Source: Plotosus lineatus
Taxonomy: Eukaryota > Chordata > Actinopteri > Siluriformes > Plotosidae
NCBI GenBank assembly: GCA_024760905.1
Contig: CM045745.1
Coordinates: forward strand, 18,876,282 to 18,940,281
Direction: 5' to 3'
Length of the DNA: 64,000 nt
In this document: piece by piece, positions 1-11,940 of the stretch
Layout of the letters: each line of letters opens with the position of its first letter
How positions within the stretch are numbered: position 1 is the stretch's first letter
Notes under the pieces: generated by a model
Told to the model about the DNA's origin: nothing
Databases searched by the model: none
What the model saw: the letters and a program-made list of their open reading frames with translations, nothing else
Made by a program: the position numbers and the translations under genes

Positions 1-781
1 ATTATCATTTTATTTGTGCACTGCATTATTAATAGTGGTGGTGTTAATCTGAAATCAACAACTAGAGTCAGGATTTGAATCTATTTATAGATATACATAC
101 TTTTTTTTTTTTTTTTCTTGGACGATTCGTATAGTTCTAACCAATCACTGGTTGTGCTATCTGTAACATTCATTCTTGAGGAGTTTGCTTCCTTTCCCTG
201 CTTCTTCAGATCTCCTTTGACAATGTGTGAGCAGCACTTTGAAGTTGCGCAAATGTCTGCATGTGCCAAAGCTGCCAAGTCTCAGCCTTATTCAGATGCT
301 GAGAAAAAAAAAAAAAAAAAAAGTGTAGAAGGAATATGTTCCAGGCGAGAAAATGACCACAATTATTTCCAGAAAATTGGTGAGGAAGACAAGCTTCTTG
401 TCTCTTTAGAGACTCAGGAGTGTAAACTGCAGCAAAAATTTTCCTTAATGCCCACTTTAGACTTTATCTTGTGCTTCGTCTTCCATTACTACGAGATCCC
501 TTCACTGTGATCAGTCATGACAATGCCTGTCAGAAATGTATGGCTGACATGCGATGTTATTTAAATCGGGTTCTAGCTTACCATCTCTAGAATGAAATGT
601 CTTAGGCTAGCTTGCATGCCTGACTGCCTCATATCATCATATTTTTAAGAGACAAAAGCTGAAGTAATTTAGTTGACATTTACATGTCAAAGAGGCTTTC
701 TTATGGTGCATGTGTATATGATTTTCACGATTCATGCTATACTGCATGAGATGAATACTCCAGGTACAATTTCATAAAATT
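1..781. other. AT-rich sequence without a recognised gene
   Basis: No family is recognised here. There is a poly-T run near 101-117 and a poly-A run near 304-322. A 130-codon open frame on the plus strand (118-510) is read through the poly-A run as lysines and matches nothing I know, so I do not call it a gene. The last 11 bases (771-781) are the left target-site duplication of the next SINE. Confidence 0.5.
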
Positions 782-1123
782 CTATCTATCTACGTCTACA
801 TCCAATCACGAGGGATGGACGCCGATCCCTGAAGCTTGAATGATGCTCATCCAGGGATTGACATGGTTGTGATCACACTGATCTACCGTATGGTTTGCCA
901 GGCCACATACAGACTCACCCACACCTACGGGTAATTTGGAACGGACAATTAACGTACTATGCATGTTTTTGGACTATGTGAGGAAACCGGAGTACGCAGA
1001 GGAAACCCACGCAAGCACGGGGAGAACATGCAAACTCCACACAGAAACGCCCAAGCCTGCGATCAAACCCAGGCCTTCTTACTGTGAGGTGGACGTGCTA
1101 ACCACTACGTCACCATGCCGACC
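782..1123 (-). repeat. SINE-2 copy with tail D, flanked by an 11-bp duplication
   Basis: The tRNA-like head is at the right (about 1045-1123, minus strand), with a B-box-like stretch. The body is the standard one (TTTCTGTGTGGAGTTTGCAT on the minus strand) up to the AATTGtCCGTTC motif. The 3' part then differs from the other SINE-2 copies and ends in a GATAGA-type tail. The direct repeat TTCATAAAATT occurs at 771-781 and 1124-1134, which shows a single retroposition event. Confidence 0.75.
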
Positions 1124-1167
1124 TTCATAAAATTGGTTCCATGCAGAGGTATGGATAAATGACTGAA

Positions 1168-1515
1168 TGTCATTCCATTTCATTTTCTGTAATCGCTTAA
1201 TCCTAATTAGGGTTGCGGGGAGGCTGGCGCCCATCCCAGCCAACTCCAGGCGAGGGCAGTGTACACCCTGGACGGCTCTCCAGGCCATTGCAGGGTGGAA
1301 ACACGCTGACGGCTTTGCAGCTACTCTTGCCGAAAGTCAGCAATGGTTCTTTTACATGAACCTCTCATCACAGACAGTGAGAGACATGGCCGGCCTTTGC
1401 TAACCCAGTTAGCTACACTGGGGTGGCAGTGACAACCTTGTGGAGAGTGGGACTCGAATCCCCAACCTTTGGATCAGTGATCCAGTGCCCTTTACCACTA
1501 GGCCACCACTGCCCT
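1168..1515 (-). repeat. SINE-1 with tail A
   Basis: Read on the minus strand this has the GGCAGTGGTGGCCTAGTGG-type tRNA head, the common body (AAAGAACCATTGCTGACTTT) and tail A (CCTAATTAGGATTAAGCG, then TTACAGAAAATGAAATG). It is essentially full length. Open frames in it are accidental. Confidence 0.85.
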
Positions 1516-1624
1516 ATGAATAAATGTAAGAACAGATATAGTATAGTTCTCAACCACTGATGAATAGTATACAGTAGCTATTCTGAAGACAAATCATTTG
1601 GGCGTGGTTGACTTGTTTTGAAGT

Positions 1625-1935
1625 GGCTTGGTGGCACAGTGATATGCACACAGTAAGAACTTCCTGGGTTCGAAACCTCAGCTTGGCATGGCATTTCTGT
1701 GTGGAGTTCATATGTTCTTCCTTTGCTTTCATGGGCTTCCTCCAGGTACAGTATTCTGAGTCCTTCGGGTTTCTCTCACAGTCCAAAGACATGTGCATTA
1801 GATTAATTAGCCGCTTCAATTTGCCACTGGGTGTGAGTGTAAGTGGTTGAGAGTGGTGGCTCTGCCATGGACGAGTATGTTGTTCACGGTGTGTTCCACC
1901 TTCACCCAGAGCCTCCTTTTGAACCTAGATGAAGA
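1625..1935 (+). repeat. Old SINE-2 copy
   Basis: A diverged plus-strand SINE-2: a head with TGGCACAGTG and GGTTCGAAACC, then the gTTTCTGTGTGGAGTTcaTAT body and CACAGTCCAAAGACATG, followed by a 3' part (GGTGTGAGTGTAAGTGGTTG) that resembles the copy at 60603. The right boundary is approximate. Confidence 0.65.
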
Positions 1936-2787
1936 TGTTTGTTTCATAGTGCTTCCTTCATCTTACCAAATTTGACACACTGTAATATCTGAAGCTGGCA
2001 GATTTTAATCTAAACATTATGTTTACATTATTAATTCTATTCTGATCAAAGACATAATGTCATTGTACAACTGAGACGTCAGCACATAAGGTTTAATGAA
2101 AATAAGAAATTTTTTTTTTTTTTTTTCTAACTCTCTTAACTTATAAAATGTCACACTCTGTGGCTAGTCTCCTGAGCTGCCCTCACAAATAACTGACATA
2201 AACGCACACACTCTCAATCTGCTGCAATAAATTCTTTGCTGAAGAAGTAACAGTGGCTTGTGTTTTGAATTATGGAAAGAGCGAAATATGGCATTTCTAC
2301 ACTGTTCTTATAGTTCAATATAATGTGTTGCTGTGTCAACATTCACCAGTCCCTTACTTTTGGTGCTTTTATATTTTTGTTTTATGGTAAGAGTCTACAA
2401 CTCCTTATCAGCAGTCCCTGGCTTCACTGAGTCTGAGTCTGGTTGAACCCCTCCTTTCCTCCACATCCTTCTCTATCCTTATAAATCTCACTTTACATCT
2501 CTGCTTCGCTCTTATTCTCTACCATTACCTTCACTCCCTCCCTTTACCTCTGAGCACCATCTCTGCTGGCTGACCATGCAAGATAAAGACACAGAGTTGC
2601 TAAGATTGCAGTTCATTCAGCCGATAAACCACAGACTGAATTGGTGAGCTACATTTTGTTGCATATGTGTCTTGAAGGACCAATTGAAGCCATAGAACAC
2701 TGTGGTCTATGCATAAAATGTTCATATATAGCATGTGATGTAACATTAACTGAGTCCAACTGAAACCCTCACACACACATTATAGAA
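1936..2787. other. Unassigned sequence
   Basis: AT-rich, with a poly-T run near 2110-2126 and a pyrimidine-rich patch at 2440-2560. I see no coding signal and no recognised repeat. Confidence 0.4.
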
Positions 2788-3128
2788 GGGCAGTGGTGGT
2801 CTAGTGGTATAGGGTGCTGGATCGCTGATCCAAAGGTTAGGGGTTCGAGTCCCACTCTCCACAAGGTTGTCACTGTCCCTCCCAGTGCAGCTAACTGGGT
2901 TATCAAAGGCCGGCCATGTCTCTCACTGTCTATGGTGTGAGGCATGGAAAAGAACCATTGCTGATTTTCGACAAGAGAAGGCAGCAAAGCCGTCAGCGTG
3001 TTTCCGCCTTGCAATGGCCTGGCGAGCTGTCCAGGGTATACTCTGCCCTCGCCCGAAGGTGGCTGGGATGGGCGCCAGCCTTCCCGCGACCCTAATTAGG
3101 ATTAAGCGGTTACTTAAAATGATGAACT
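2788..3128 (+). repeat. SINE-1 with tail A
   Basis: Full-length plus-strand copy. The head has a TGGTCTAGTGGT A-box and a GGTTCGAGTCC B-box, followed by the common body and tail A ending ATTAAGCGGTTAC. It runs straight into the long TA/TACA microsatellite, which may have grown from its 3' end. Confidence 0.85.
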
Positions 3129-3519
<391 letters not shown>

Positions 3520-5259
3520 GAAGAAGTTCAGTCTGGAGAGAATGACACACACTGCATTAAAGTAGGAGCCAAAGAGAGAAACACTTTGATAAAATGTGCT
3601 GTGGCAAAAAGCCCCTGCAGAGCCATTCATTGGCTAATCACAGCTCTCCCTATTGGTTGCTTGGTTGCATACATACTTCACGCTCTCCCTGGAGATAAAA
3701 ATGTAGCCACAGTGCCCTCTATTGGACAGTGCTACCAATCAAAAAAAAAAAAAAAAAAAACAGTTTTCCGTGGGATGAAACAAAACAACAAGGAAAGCAA
3801 TCACACATACAGCACACATGAATGGATACAATTTTTGTGCACCGAAATTGCATTTCTATATACACCATATGCACTGGTCTGCTATTTTTCAATTTACTAC
3901 AACATTTCCTTAATTTATCTTTCACAAATACTATATTTGCAATGCATTGTCAAAAAAGCATTATCATAAGGTTTACATAGTATGCTCTTTAAAGAACGCA
4001 GTCACGAACCAAGAATAAATTATTTAGAGATTAAATAAAACTGCATTTGTTACATTTTAGTTTATAATCTGACACATTATTCATAAATGTGTTTTCATTT
4101 ATGAATAATGTGTTGGATTATAAAATTAAATGCGGATACCAGTAATTGAGAGAGATGGCCTTGGACCACAGGGAGCATCTCTGGTTGAAACCACTGCACC
4201 AGAGGGCACATCATTCATTCAATCAATTATTTTCAGTAAGCATTTTATCCGGCTCTGAGCAGTGGAGGATCCGGGGAATATACTGATACCACAGGCTGAG
4301 ATGAGGGAATACTGCCGAGAGCCAAGAAGTGGGCTGAAAAATCTCCATTGGCCAAACACATCCAGAGAAAGAAATGTTTCAGGAACTCTTACATCTCTGA
4401 TGCATCTCTGTAGGAATCACTCCACAGGACACCTGAACAGGATTTCTTAACGGTGGTTGCTCTTCTCAACAAGGCATTCACAACAAACAAGTAGAACTCA
4501 TCCTGCCTTCACCAGACAATGTGACTGGAGTATTTTATCTATTTTATTTTGTACTGTACTATATGTGAATTTTGTATTGCATTTATTTTTATGCATTTAT
4601 TATTCTAATGTAATATTTCTTCATCATTTGTGTCTGCATTTTCATTGCTCTATACATCAGTATATTTGCAGACTGATTGTAGACTGTATTACACACTGTA
4701 TTTGATAGATAAAGTAGAATAATAACCTCAACTCGGCGTGTATTTTTATTGACATGTTAGAACCATTTGAAATGCAACACTATGAGCAATGTTCGCTGAT
4801 TCGGTTAGCTATGAACAGATTTCAATTCAACAGTTTCTGAGCTTTAAAGGATTCTTTAACATTGTGTGATTCCTGCACTTGGCAGTGGTTTGTGCTCTCT
4901 GAGTGCTGTTACGTTTCTTTTATAGAATGATAAACTTATGTTACAGGCACCCAATCAGTGAAGAAAGTGGAAAGTTCGGAGGAAACCAGTAAACAATGTG
5001 TAATCTGATATACACACAACGAAGACCGGCTGTAGACTAAATCCCACCACATGAGATTATATGCAGCATTTAAGCAACGTATAATAAATGCATTCTTACA
5101 TTCCATATGACGTAAAGGGCAACCACACATGCTTTTTTCTTGAAACCTTTAAAGACATCGCTTAGTTCCTAAATAAGTGCAATTACAATGTCTAAGTATA
5201 GATCCAGTTTGCTGGCTGCATTGTATTAGTTAATGTTAACCTTCATAATGTCATTTTGA
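3520..5259. other. Unassigned sequence with a hairpin
   Basis: No gene recognised. There is a poly-A run near 3741-3760 and the hairpin listed separately. The stretch 4220-4300 weakly resembles an old SINE 3' tail in reverse, but it is too diverged to assign. Confidence 0.4.
4043..4133. repeat. Near-perfect inverted repeat (hairpin)
   Basis: The inner stem pairs about 4064-4089 (ends CATTATTCATAAATG) with 4096-4121 (begins CATTTATGAATAATG), with roughly two mismatches and a 6-base loop. Weaker pairing continues out to GCATTT (4043) and AAATGC (4128-4133). It is probably a tiny palindromic MITE. A hairpin RNA cannot be excluded from sequence alone. Confidence 0.7.
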
Positions 5260-5615
5260 TGGGCACTGGTAGCCTGGCGGAAAGGTGCTAGATTACCGAA
5301 GGTTGGGGGTTCAAGCCTTACTGTCAGTGGTTGTCACTGCTGTTCCCCCAGTGCAGCTAACTGGGTTATCAAAGGCCAGTCATGTCTCTCACGGTCTGTG
5401 GTGAGAGACCTGTAAAAAAAAAAAAAATAATAATAATAATAAATAAAAACACTGCTGACTTTTCTCAAGAGTAGACTGCATAGCTGTCACCATGTTTCTG
5501 GCCTGCGATGGCCCAGCGATCTGTTGAGGCCCTCACCCAGAGTTGGCTGAGATGGGTGCCAGCCTCCCACTGACCCTAATTAGGATCAAGTAGTTACAGA
5601 AAATGAACTGAACTG
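5260..5615 (+). repeat. SINE-1 with tail A, A-rich insertion in body
   Basis: Plus-strand copy with a worn head and tail A ending GAACTGAACTGG. The body is interrupted at about 5413-5450 by a poly-A/(TAA)n tract, exactly where other copies have TGTAAAAGAACC, so the tract probably expanded from that A-rich motif. Confidence 0.8.
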
Positions 5616-5753
5616 GTTCAGAAGATGAATCAATGTTATTTTGAGCTGGCATTTAGTAAATTATGATTTCCTACATTATTTTGCCTCACACTTAATAGCC
5701 AGGATTTCTTGAGTTTGAACATTTAGGTTTTAAAAGTGAATAATTCAGATTTA

Positions 5754-6095
5754 GCAGTAATGGCCTGGCAGTAAAGGTCCTGGATCATTGATCCTAAGAT
5801 TGGGGGTTCAAGCCCCACTTTCAATGGGTTGTCACTGTCTCCCCCAGTGCAGCTAACTGGGTTATCAAAGGCCGGATATGTCTCTCACTGTCTATGGTGA
5901 GAGGCTGTAAATGAACCATTGCTGACTTTTGTTAAGAGTAGCTGCATAGCAGTCAGCGTGTTTCTGCCCTGCGATGGCCTGGGAAGCTGTCCAGGGTGTA
6001 CTCTGCCATCGCCCGGAGTCGGCTGGGATAGGCGCCAGCCTCCCCGCGACTCTAATTAGGATTAAGCAGTTACAGAAACTGAACTGAATGAATGG
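5754..6095 (+). repeat. SINE-1 with tail A
   Basis: Plus-strand copy lying about 140 bp after the previous one in the same orientation. Head, body and tail A (CGACTCTAATTAGGATTAAG) are all present. It ends in a GAACTGAATGAATG tail. Confidence 0.85.
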
Positions 6096-6508
6096 ATAAT
6101 TCAAACATGCATTCTCATTAGATTTAAACCGATCCATACTGTATAGCTTCACTAGTGATCAGCTGTAGTGCTTTCACTGACAGTACATCACTTACATAGA
6201 CTGATAACGCTGATTGATGTTTGGGCTGGGGTATGAGCAAAGTTTCTGAAAATGACTTCTAGGGGTAAAATAAAACCTTGTTCTGAAGTCTACGTGAAAT
6301 TAAGCAACAACCCATATATGTTTTATACTATAAGTTAATGTTATTGCATATATGCTTTTTAATCCATTATTCTTATATTTCAAGCAGCATTTCATCATCA
6401 CAGTGCTTTCTTAACATGTCAAATACTGCATTGTATGTGAATATTGCACAAGACAAAATGAGATGCGAGAGCATCTCCAAAACATTATTCTCAAGACTTA
6501 TAAGCATA
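6096..6508. other. Unassigned sequence
   Basis: AT-rich, with no recognised repeat and no coding signal. Confidence 0.4.
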
Positions 6509-6519
6509 CGTACGCACGC

Positions 6520-6939
6520 GCGTAGCGTAGGCCTCCGTCAGTCCAGAAGGACTATGGCTGCACTCTGGCCAGTATCCCGACTGGTGATACTCCCCAGTGC
6601 ACAGAGCCTGGGTAAGGAGTAATGAGGGACAGGCTGTTACCCAAGCAGCAAGTCCCCCCCTGTCTCGGCACCACCGGAAGGATCCAATGGAAAGGCAAGT
6701 GCCGATACGACTGGGTTCCAGTGCCACTGCAGGAGAGAAACTATGGTCAATTTAGAACGGCCAATTAACCTACAGTGCACGTCTTTGGATTGCAGGGGAA
6801 ACCGGAGCACCCGGAGGAAACCGCACAAGCACGGGGAGAACATGCAAACTCCACACAGAAACGCCCAGGCCGGGAATCGAACCCGGGCCTTCTTGCTGTG
6901 AGGCGGACATGCTAACCACTACGCCACCGTGCCGCCCGT
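6520..6939 (-). repeat. SINE-2 copy with a long unique tail (tail E)
   Basis: The head is very well preserved on the minus strand (GGCGGCACGGTGGCGTAGTG, and GGGTTCGATTCCCGG as the B-box region), so this is a young copy. After the AATTGGCCGTTCTAAATTG motif comes a 200-bp segment not seen in the other copies. The direct repeat CGTACGCACGC occurs at 6509-6519 and about 6941-6951. Confidence 0.8.
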
Positions 6940-6959
6940 ACGTACGCACGCACACACAC

Positions 6960-6960
6960 G

Positions 6961-7000
<40 letters not shown>
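6960..7000. repeat. (TA)n(GA)n microsatellite
   Basis: About 11 TA units followed by about 9 GA units. Confidence 0.95.
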
Positions 7001-7002
7001 AA

Positions 7003-7260
7003 TCTCCCTTATTTGTGATTAATGGGGACCCCCGCGATATGTGAAAAAATGCAAACTGACTTCTGCCACTTCTTAAGGACACCCACCCATCGATGTAAAA
7101 TGTATCTCGAAGTTAATTTTAAAGTGTTCTGTGCATGTTAATGTCATACAAGCAACGTGTATGAATATATAAATAAATTATACACCTTATAATGAAAATA
7201 AGTATATAAATACTGTATAACAAACCTTATAAATATAAATAACAAATCCATGGCCACATC
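7003..7260. mobile_element. Single end of a pogo/Tigger-type element
   Basis: The start (CTCCCTTATTTGTGATTAAT, then GGGGACCCCCGCGATATGTG) resembles the terminal repeat of the pogo-type MITEs at 7906 and 54698. I could not find the matching far end, so the length is a guess and the copy may be truncated. Confidence 0.45.
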
Positions 7261-7863
7261 GAGGAGAATCATTGACTGCACTGGTGCTTGGTTTGGCTCC
7301 TCAGCACCTCCAGAGCCTTTGCTTTAGTTTAGTACCTATCATGTCAGTGTCCAAACTCAAAGGCGTTTAACGCTCTCTCCCCCTCTCTCCAACTGCATGC
7401 GTTGGTGAGGGGCGTGGCCGTTACCTGCAGGCGAAATCCAGACAGCGCACCTGAAGCCACTCAGTCGTCAGCGCGCTATATATAGATCCGTGCTCGACCA
7501 GTTTGCGTGTTATACTCTCCCAGTGATTTTGGATTTTGTTTTTCCATCACCAGTACGATGAACATGATTTTTCCTGCACACCAGTGTTTCCCCTGAGCTC
7601 AATAAAAGTTATATTCCTCCTCATGAGGAAGGAAAGGTGTGTTGGATGCTGGGAAATATAATATTGACCAATCAGCTTGCTGGAGTCACAGCCAATCAGA
7701 GAACACTCAAGTCAAGCAGGAAAATAGAGCATGCTGGGTAGCGTAGTTGAATGTAGTGCACATGAATTTTGAATAATCTCTCTCTCTCTCTCTGTTATTT
7801 TTTTAATTTCCCGACGGGATATCAAGTAGGAAACCCGAAGTGGCTGGGGTTTCCTCTGTGTAC

Positions 7864-7902
<39 letters not shown>

Positions 7903-7905
7903 ACA
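7261..7905. other. Unassigned sequence with short microsatellites
   Basis: This includes a GC-richer patch at 7370-7490 (CTCTCTCCCCCTCTC, GAGGGGCGTGGCCG), an AATAAA at 7600, a (TC)n run near 7778-7794 and (TA)n(CA)n at 7863-7903. No recognised gene. The 7400-7620 patch could be part of an unidentified repeat. Confidence 0.35.
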
Positions 7906-8157
7906 CAGGGATCCTTCATTTTCCGCAATTATTTGGGACCGAGATCCCCCTGCGACCACCGAATTCTGCAAAGTAGGATAACCCCCCCCCCCCCCCCATC
8001 TGACTCATACGTAAATGTATATATAATATCAATAAACACATATTCGATTATATAAATACTTATAATAACAATTAACCATTAAAAAATGCATAATGTGTAA
8101 ATAAAATATGAATACACAGACAGACAGATGTATGCCATTATTTTTTTAATTTGATGA

Positions 8158-8194
<37 letters not shown>

Positions 8195-8230
8195 CAAAGC
8201 ACTGAAGCACAAAGTAACGAGTGATCCCTG
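7906..8230. mobile_element. Pogo/Tigger-type MITE, copy 1
   Basis: A non-autonomous 325-bp element. The left end is CAGGGATCCTTCATTTTCCG and the right end on the minus strand is CAGGGATCACTCGTTACTTT, giving matching terminal inverted repeats. It contains a 17-C run (about 7981-7997) and a 30-A run (about 8163-8192). The same interior is found in the copies at 54698 and 59727. It cannot code for a transposase. Confidence 0.8.
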
Positions 8231-8232
8231 TG

Positions 8233-9085
<853 letters not shown>

Positions 9086-9362
9086 GACTGCGGTTTTGAG
9101 TAATGAACCAGGCTGGGAGTTTTTAAAAGCCTCAGGAATCTTTTGCAGGTGTTTAGAGTTAATTGGTTGATTCAGATGATTAGATTAATAGCTCGTTTAG
9201 ACTACATTTTCATGATATGCTAATTTTTTGAGATGTGAATTTTGGGTTTTCATGAGCTGTATGCCAAAATCATCAGTATTAAAACAATAAAAGACCTGAA
9301 ATATTTCAGTTGGTGTGCAATGAATCTAAAATATATGAAAGTTTAATTTTTATTAGTACATT

Positions 9363-9725
9363 GGGGGGTAGTGGTGGTCTAGTAGTCTCGGGCGCTGGAT
9401 AGCTGATCTAAAGGTTGGGGGTTCGAGTCCCACTCTCCACAAGGTTGTCACTGCCCCCCCCCCCAGTGTGGCTAACTGGGTTATCAAAGGCGGGCCATGT
9501 CTGTCACTGTCTATGGTGAGAGGCATGTAAAAGAACCATTGCTGACTTTCGTAAAGAGTAGCTGCAAAGTCGTCAGCGTGTTTCTGTCCCTTGCTAAAAA
9601 GGGTTGTGACAGGAAGGGCATCTGACATAAAAACCTCTGCCAAATCAAACGTGCGAATCAAGATGATTCACTGTGGCGACTTCTGAGGAAAAGGGGAAAA
9701 AGCCGAAAGGAAGACAGACAGACAG
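9363..9725 (+). repeat. SINE-1 with tail B inserted in Tc1-A
   Basis: Full-length SINE-1 head and body, then a different tail (AGGGTTGTGACAGGAAGGGC, later AAAAAGCCGAAAGGAAGACA) ending in GACA repeats. It splits the Tc1-A element. The flanking target duplication AATTTTTATyAGTACATT lies at 9345-9362 and 9726-9743 (18 bp, one mismatch). The insertion is therefore younger than this Tc1 copy. Confidence 0.92.
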
Positions 9726-9791
9726 AATTTTTATCAGTACATTACAGAAAATAATGTACTTTATCACAATATGTTAATTTTTTGAGAAGGA

Positions 9792-9794
<3 letters not shown>

Positions 9795-9876
<82 letters not shown>
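9795..9876. repeat. (TA)n microsatellite, about 80 bp
   Basis: Pure TA repeat immediately outside the Tc1-A terminal repeat. Tc1 elements insert at TA. Confidence 0.95.
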
Positions 9877-9878
<2 letters not shown>

Positions 9879-9887
9879 CCATTGGTT

Positions 9888-10106
9888 TTTAAGTCGAATG
9901 CCCTTCCTGACACAACCCTTTAGCAAGTTGCAATGGTTCTTTTACATGAACCTCTAACCATAGACAGTGAGAGACATGGCCGATCTTTGATAACCCAATT
10001 AGCTGCAGGGGGGGGGGGGGGGGGGGCAGTGACAACCTCATGGAGAGTGGGACTCGAGCCCCCAGCCTAAGGATCAGCGATCCAGCGCCATATACCACCA
10101 TGCCAA
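9888..10106 (-). repeat. SINE-1 with tail B, 3'-truncated
   Basis: Minus-strand SINE-1 with head at about 10050-10106. It includes an 18-G run at about 10009-10026, corresponding to the C-rich linker of other copies. The retained start of the tail (AGGGTTGTGTCAGGAAGGGC on the minus strand) places it with the tail-B group. Confidence 0.8.
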
Positions 10107-11161
10107 ATACTGCTTTTTTGAATTTATGATCTAAAACTTGGATATCTTATTTGATTTCAAATTGATTTGCCCATGAAGCCTTATGTATTCTTATATGGCA
10201 TGCTTTATAACTGCAGATTTATTGTTGTACAGTACTCTTATATTTTTAATTAAAAAATAAGGGGGACAAATCAGAAGGCTTTTACAATCTGCACGTAAAC
10301 CATGGAACAAGGATTTTTATTTAACTTTAAGTATGAAGGACAATAGTTGCATTGCCATTAATTGATAGCCCACAGCCAATTTATGTAGTGCAATTATAGC
10401 ACTGCTAAAAATCATAATCATTATCATCTCTCTTATCCTCCTTCTATGCCTTTTCCTCCTTCTCTTCATGATCAACATCATCTCCCAATGTCCATTTTCT
10501 CTGGGTTCTCTACTCTCCTCCTAATACCAAAAGCCATGCCTGTAGATAAATTGGCCATGCTAAACTGTAACTAGGTATATATTAATATGTGATTATGTGC
10601 AAGCATTGTGGTCCGCACTGTCTCACACAGGCGCTATCATGCATACTCAATGCTTCCAGCATCCTGCAAACCTGTCCAGGATAAAGCATGAAGTGGTTAC
10701 AGAAGATGAGTGTCTGAAGGAATTATGTATCTATAATGATGATAATAAATGCAAGTACTCTAGCGATTCACAAGGCAAATATATTCATATGAACTCTGGG
10801 AAATAATGCATTTAATAAGCTGCAGTGTCAGTGATAATGGATTTAATAGCACTTAATACAAGGACATCCAATTACAGATGCTGTATATTTATTAAGTGCT
10901 GCCTTCAACATGTAGCCTGCTTATAACATACTGTTTTGCTTGATTCAAACATAAACCTCACTGAATCCAATTCCAAACCTTACAGCTGAGATTACAGAAA
11001 AAAAAATGATGATACAAAAAGACAAATTTTAGATTTATATGATTAGTACAAACAGGAAACCCATTTGCGATAAGATAATACAAATGAATAATGTCTTCTA
11101 TCCTTTTGTTTCGAGCACAAAAATAACAACAAAAACCCACACAAAACATTAAGCAATATTA
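10107..11161. other. Unassigned AT-rich sequence
   Basis: No coding signal. 10640-10720 (CCAGCATCCTGCAAACCTGT and following) faintly resembles an old SINE 3' tail. Confidence 0.4.
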
Positions 11162-11227
11162 TTTACATGTGTACATGAAGTTACATGTGTACATGAAGCA
11201 ATATTATTTACATGTGTACATGAAATT
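11162..11227. repeat. Short tandem repeat of an 18-bp unit
   Basis: TTACATGTGTACATGAAG occurs twice in a row and a third time after a short spacer. The unit contains the palindrome ACATGTGTACATG. Confidence 0.8.
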
Positions 11228-11710
11228 GCCAATTCTACTAGTAGAGATTGCAATTGGCATCTCCCCTAGGACAATTTCCAGTTGTCTCAGGACAATTGTG
11301 TTCTTAAATGGGTGCAGGCTGCAGATAAGCAAATTGATGTTATATAATTAGAAAACTGTAATTGCAACCTGCAAACAGTATTTACATTTTAAAATGTGAG
11401 GTGTATAATTGTTTAATCTTATTTTCTTATATGGGTGCTATGAACAAAATATCTGGTCTAGGCATTTATATTGTCCACTATTGCTGAATTCTGAAAATGT
11501 GATATGTTAAATCAATTATTGTTACTAGGGATGCATTTCATATTTTAAGAGTTTCCTTTTATACAGATTTCAATTGCCATCTCTCCTAGGAGAATTGCCA
11601 ATTCTCCTAGGTGAGGTAACAACTGAGATTGTATTTAGTTAGGGTTTCAATATCCCCTAGGGGAGATGACAATTGCAATCTCTACTAGTACAATTAACAA
11701 TGCTACTGAA
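11224..11710. mobile_element. Palindromic CTAG-rich element, probably a fold-back MITE
   Basis: Arms at 11236-11270 and 11656-11690 are inverted copies (35 bp, one mismatch; the left begins TACTAGTAGAGATTGCAATT). Inside, 11585-11611 is a near-perfect 27-bp palindrome built from CCTAGGAGAATTG and its complement. Variants of CTACTAGTAG, CTCCTAGGAG and CCCCTAGGGG recur between ATTGCAAT-like spacers. No coding capacity. The family is unknown to me. Confidence 0.6.
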
Positions 11711-11940
11711 TTGCCATTTTGGGGGTTTGAGTCCCACTCTCCACAGGGCTGTCACTGCCCCAAGTGCAGATAACTGGGTTATCAAAGGCTGGCCATGTCT
11801 CTAACTGTCTATGGTGTGAGATCCATGTAAAAGAACCATTGCTGACTTTCGCAAAGAGTGGCTGGATAGCCATCAACATGTTTCTGGCATTGCTAAAGGG
11901 TTGTGTCAGGAAGGGCACTCGACGTAAAAACCTATGACCT
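11709..11940 (+). repeat. SINE-1 with tail B, 5'-truncated
   Basis: This begins within the B-box (GGGGGTTTGAGTCCCACTCT). It continues through the common body and into tail B (AAAGGGTTGTGTCAGGAAGG), and ends at a (CA)n run. Confidence 0.8.

Noticed and set aside
118..510. 130-codon frame near the left edge
   Set aside because: It passes through a poly-A run read as lysines, has no recognisable domain and no supporting splice or promoter signal.
7370..7620. Possible retroviral LTR or host promoter (GC-richer patch, TATATATAG, AATAAA)
   Set aside because: I could not find TG...CA ends, a primer-binding site or a second LTR copy. The evidence is too thin to call.
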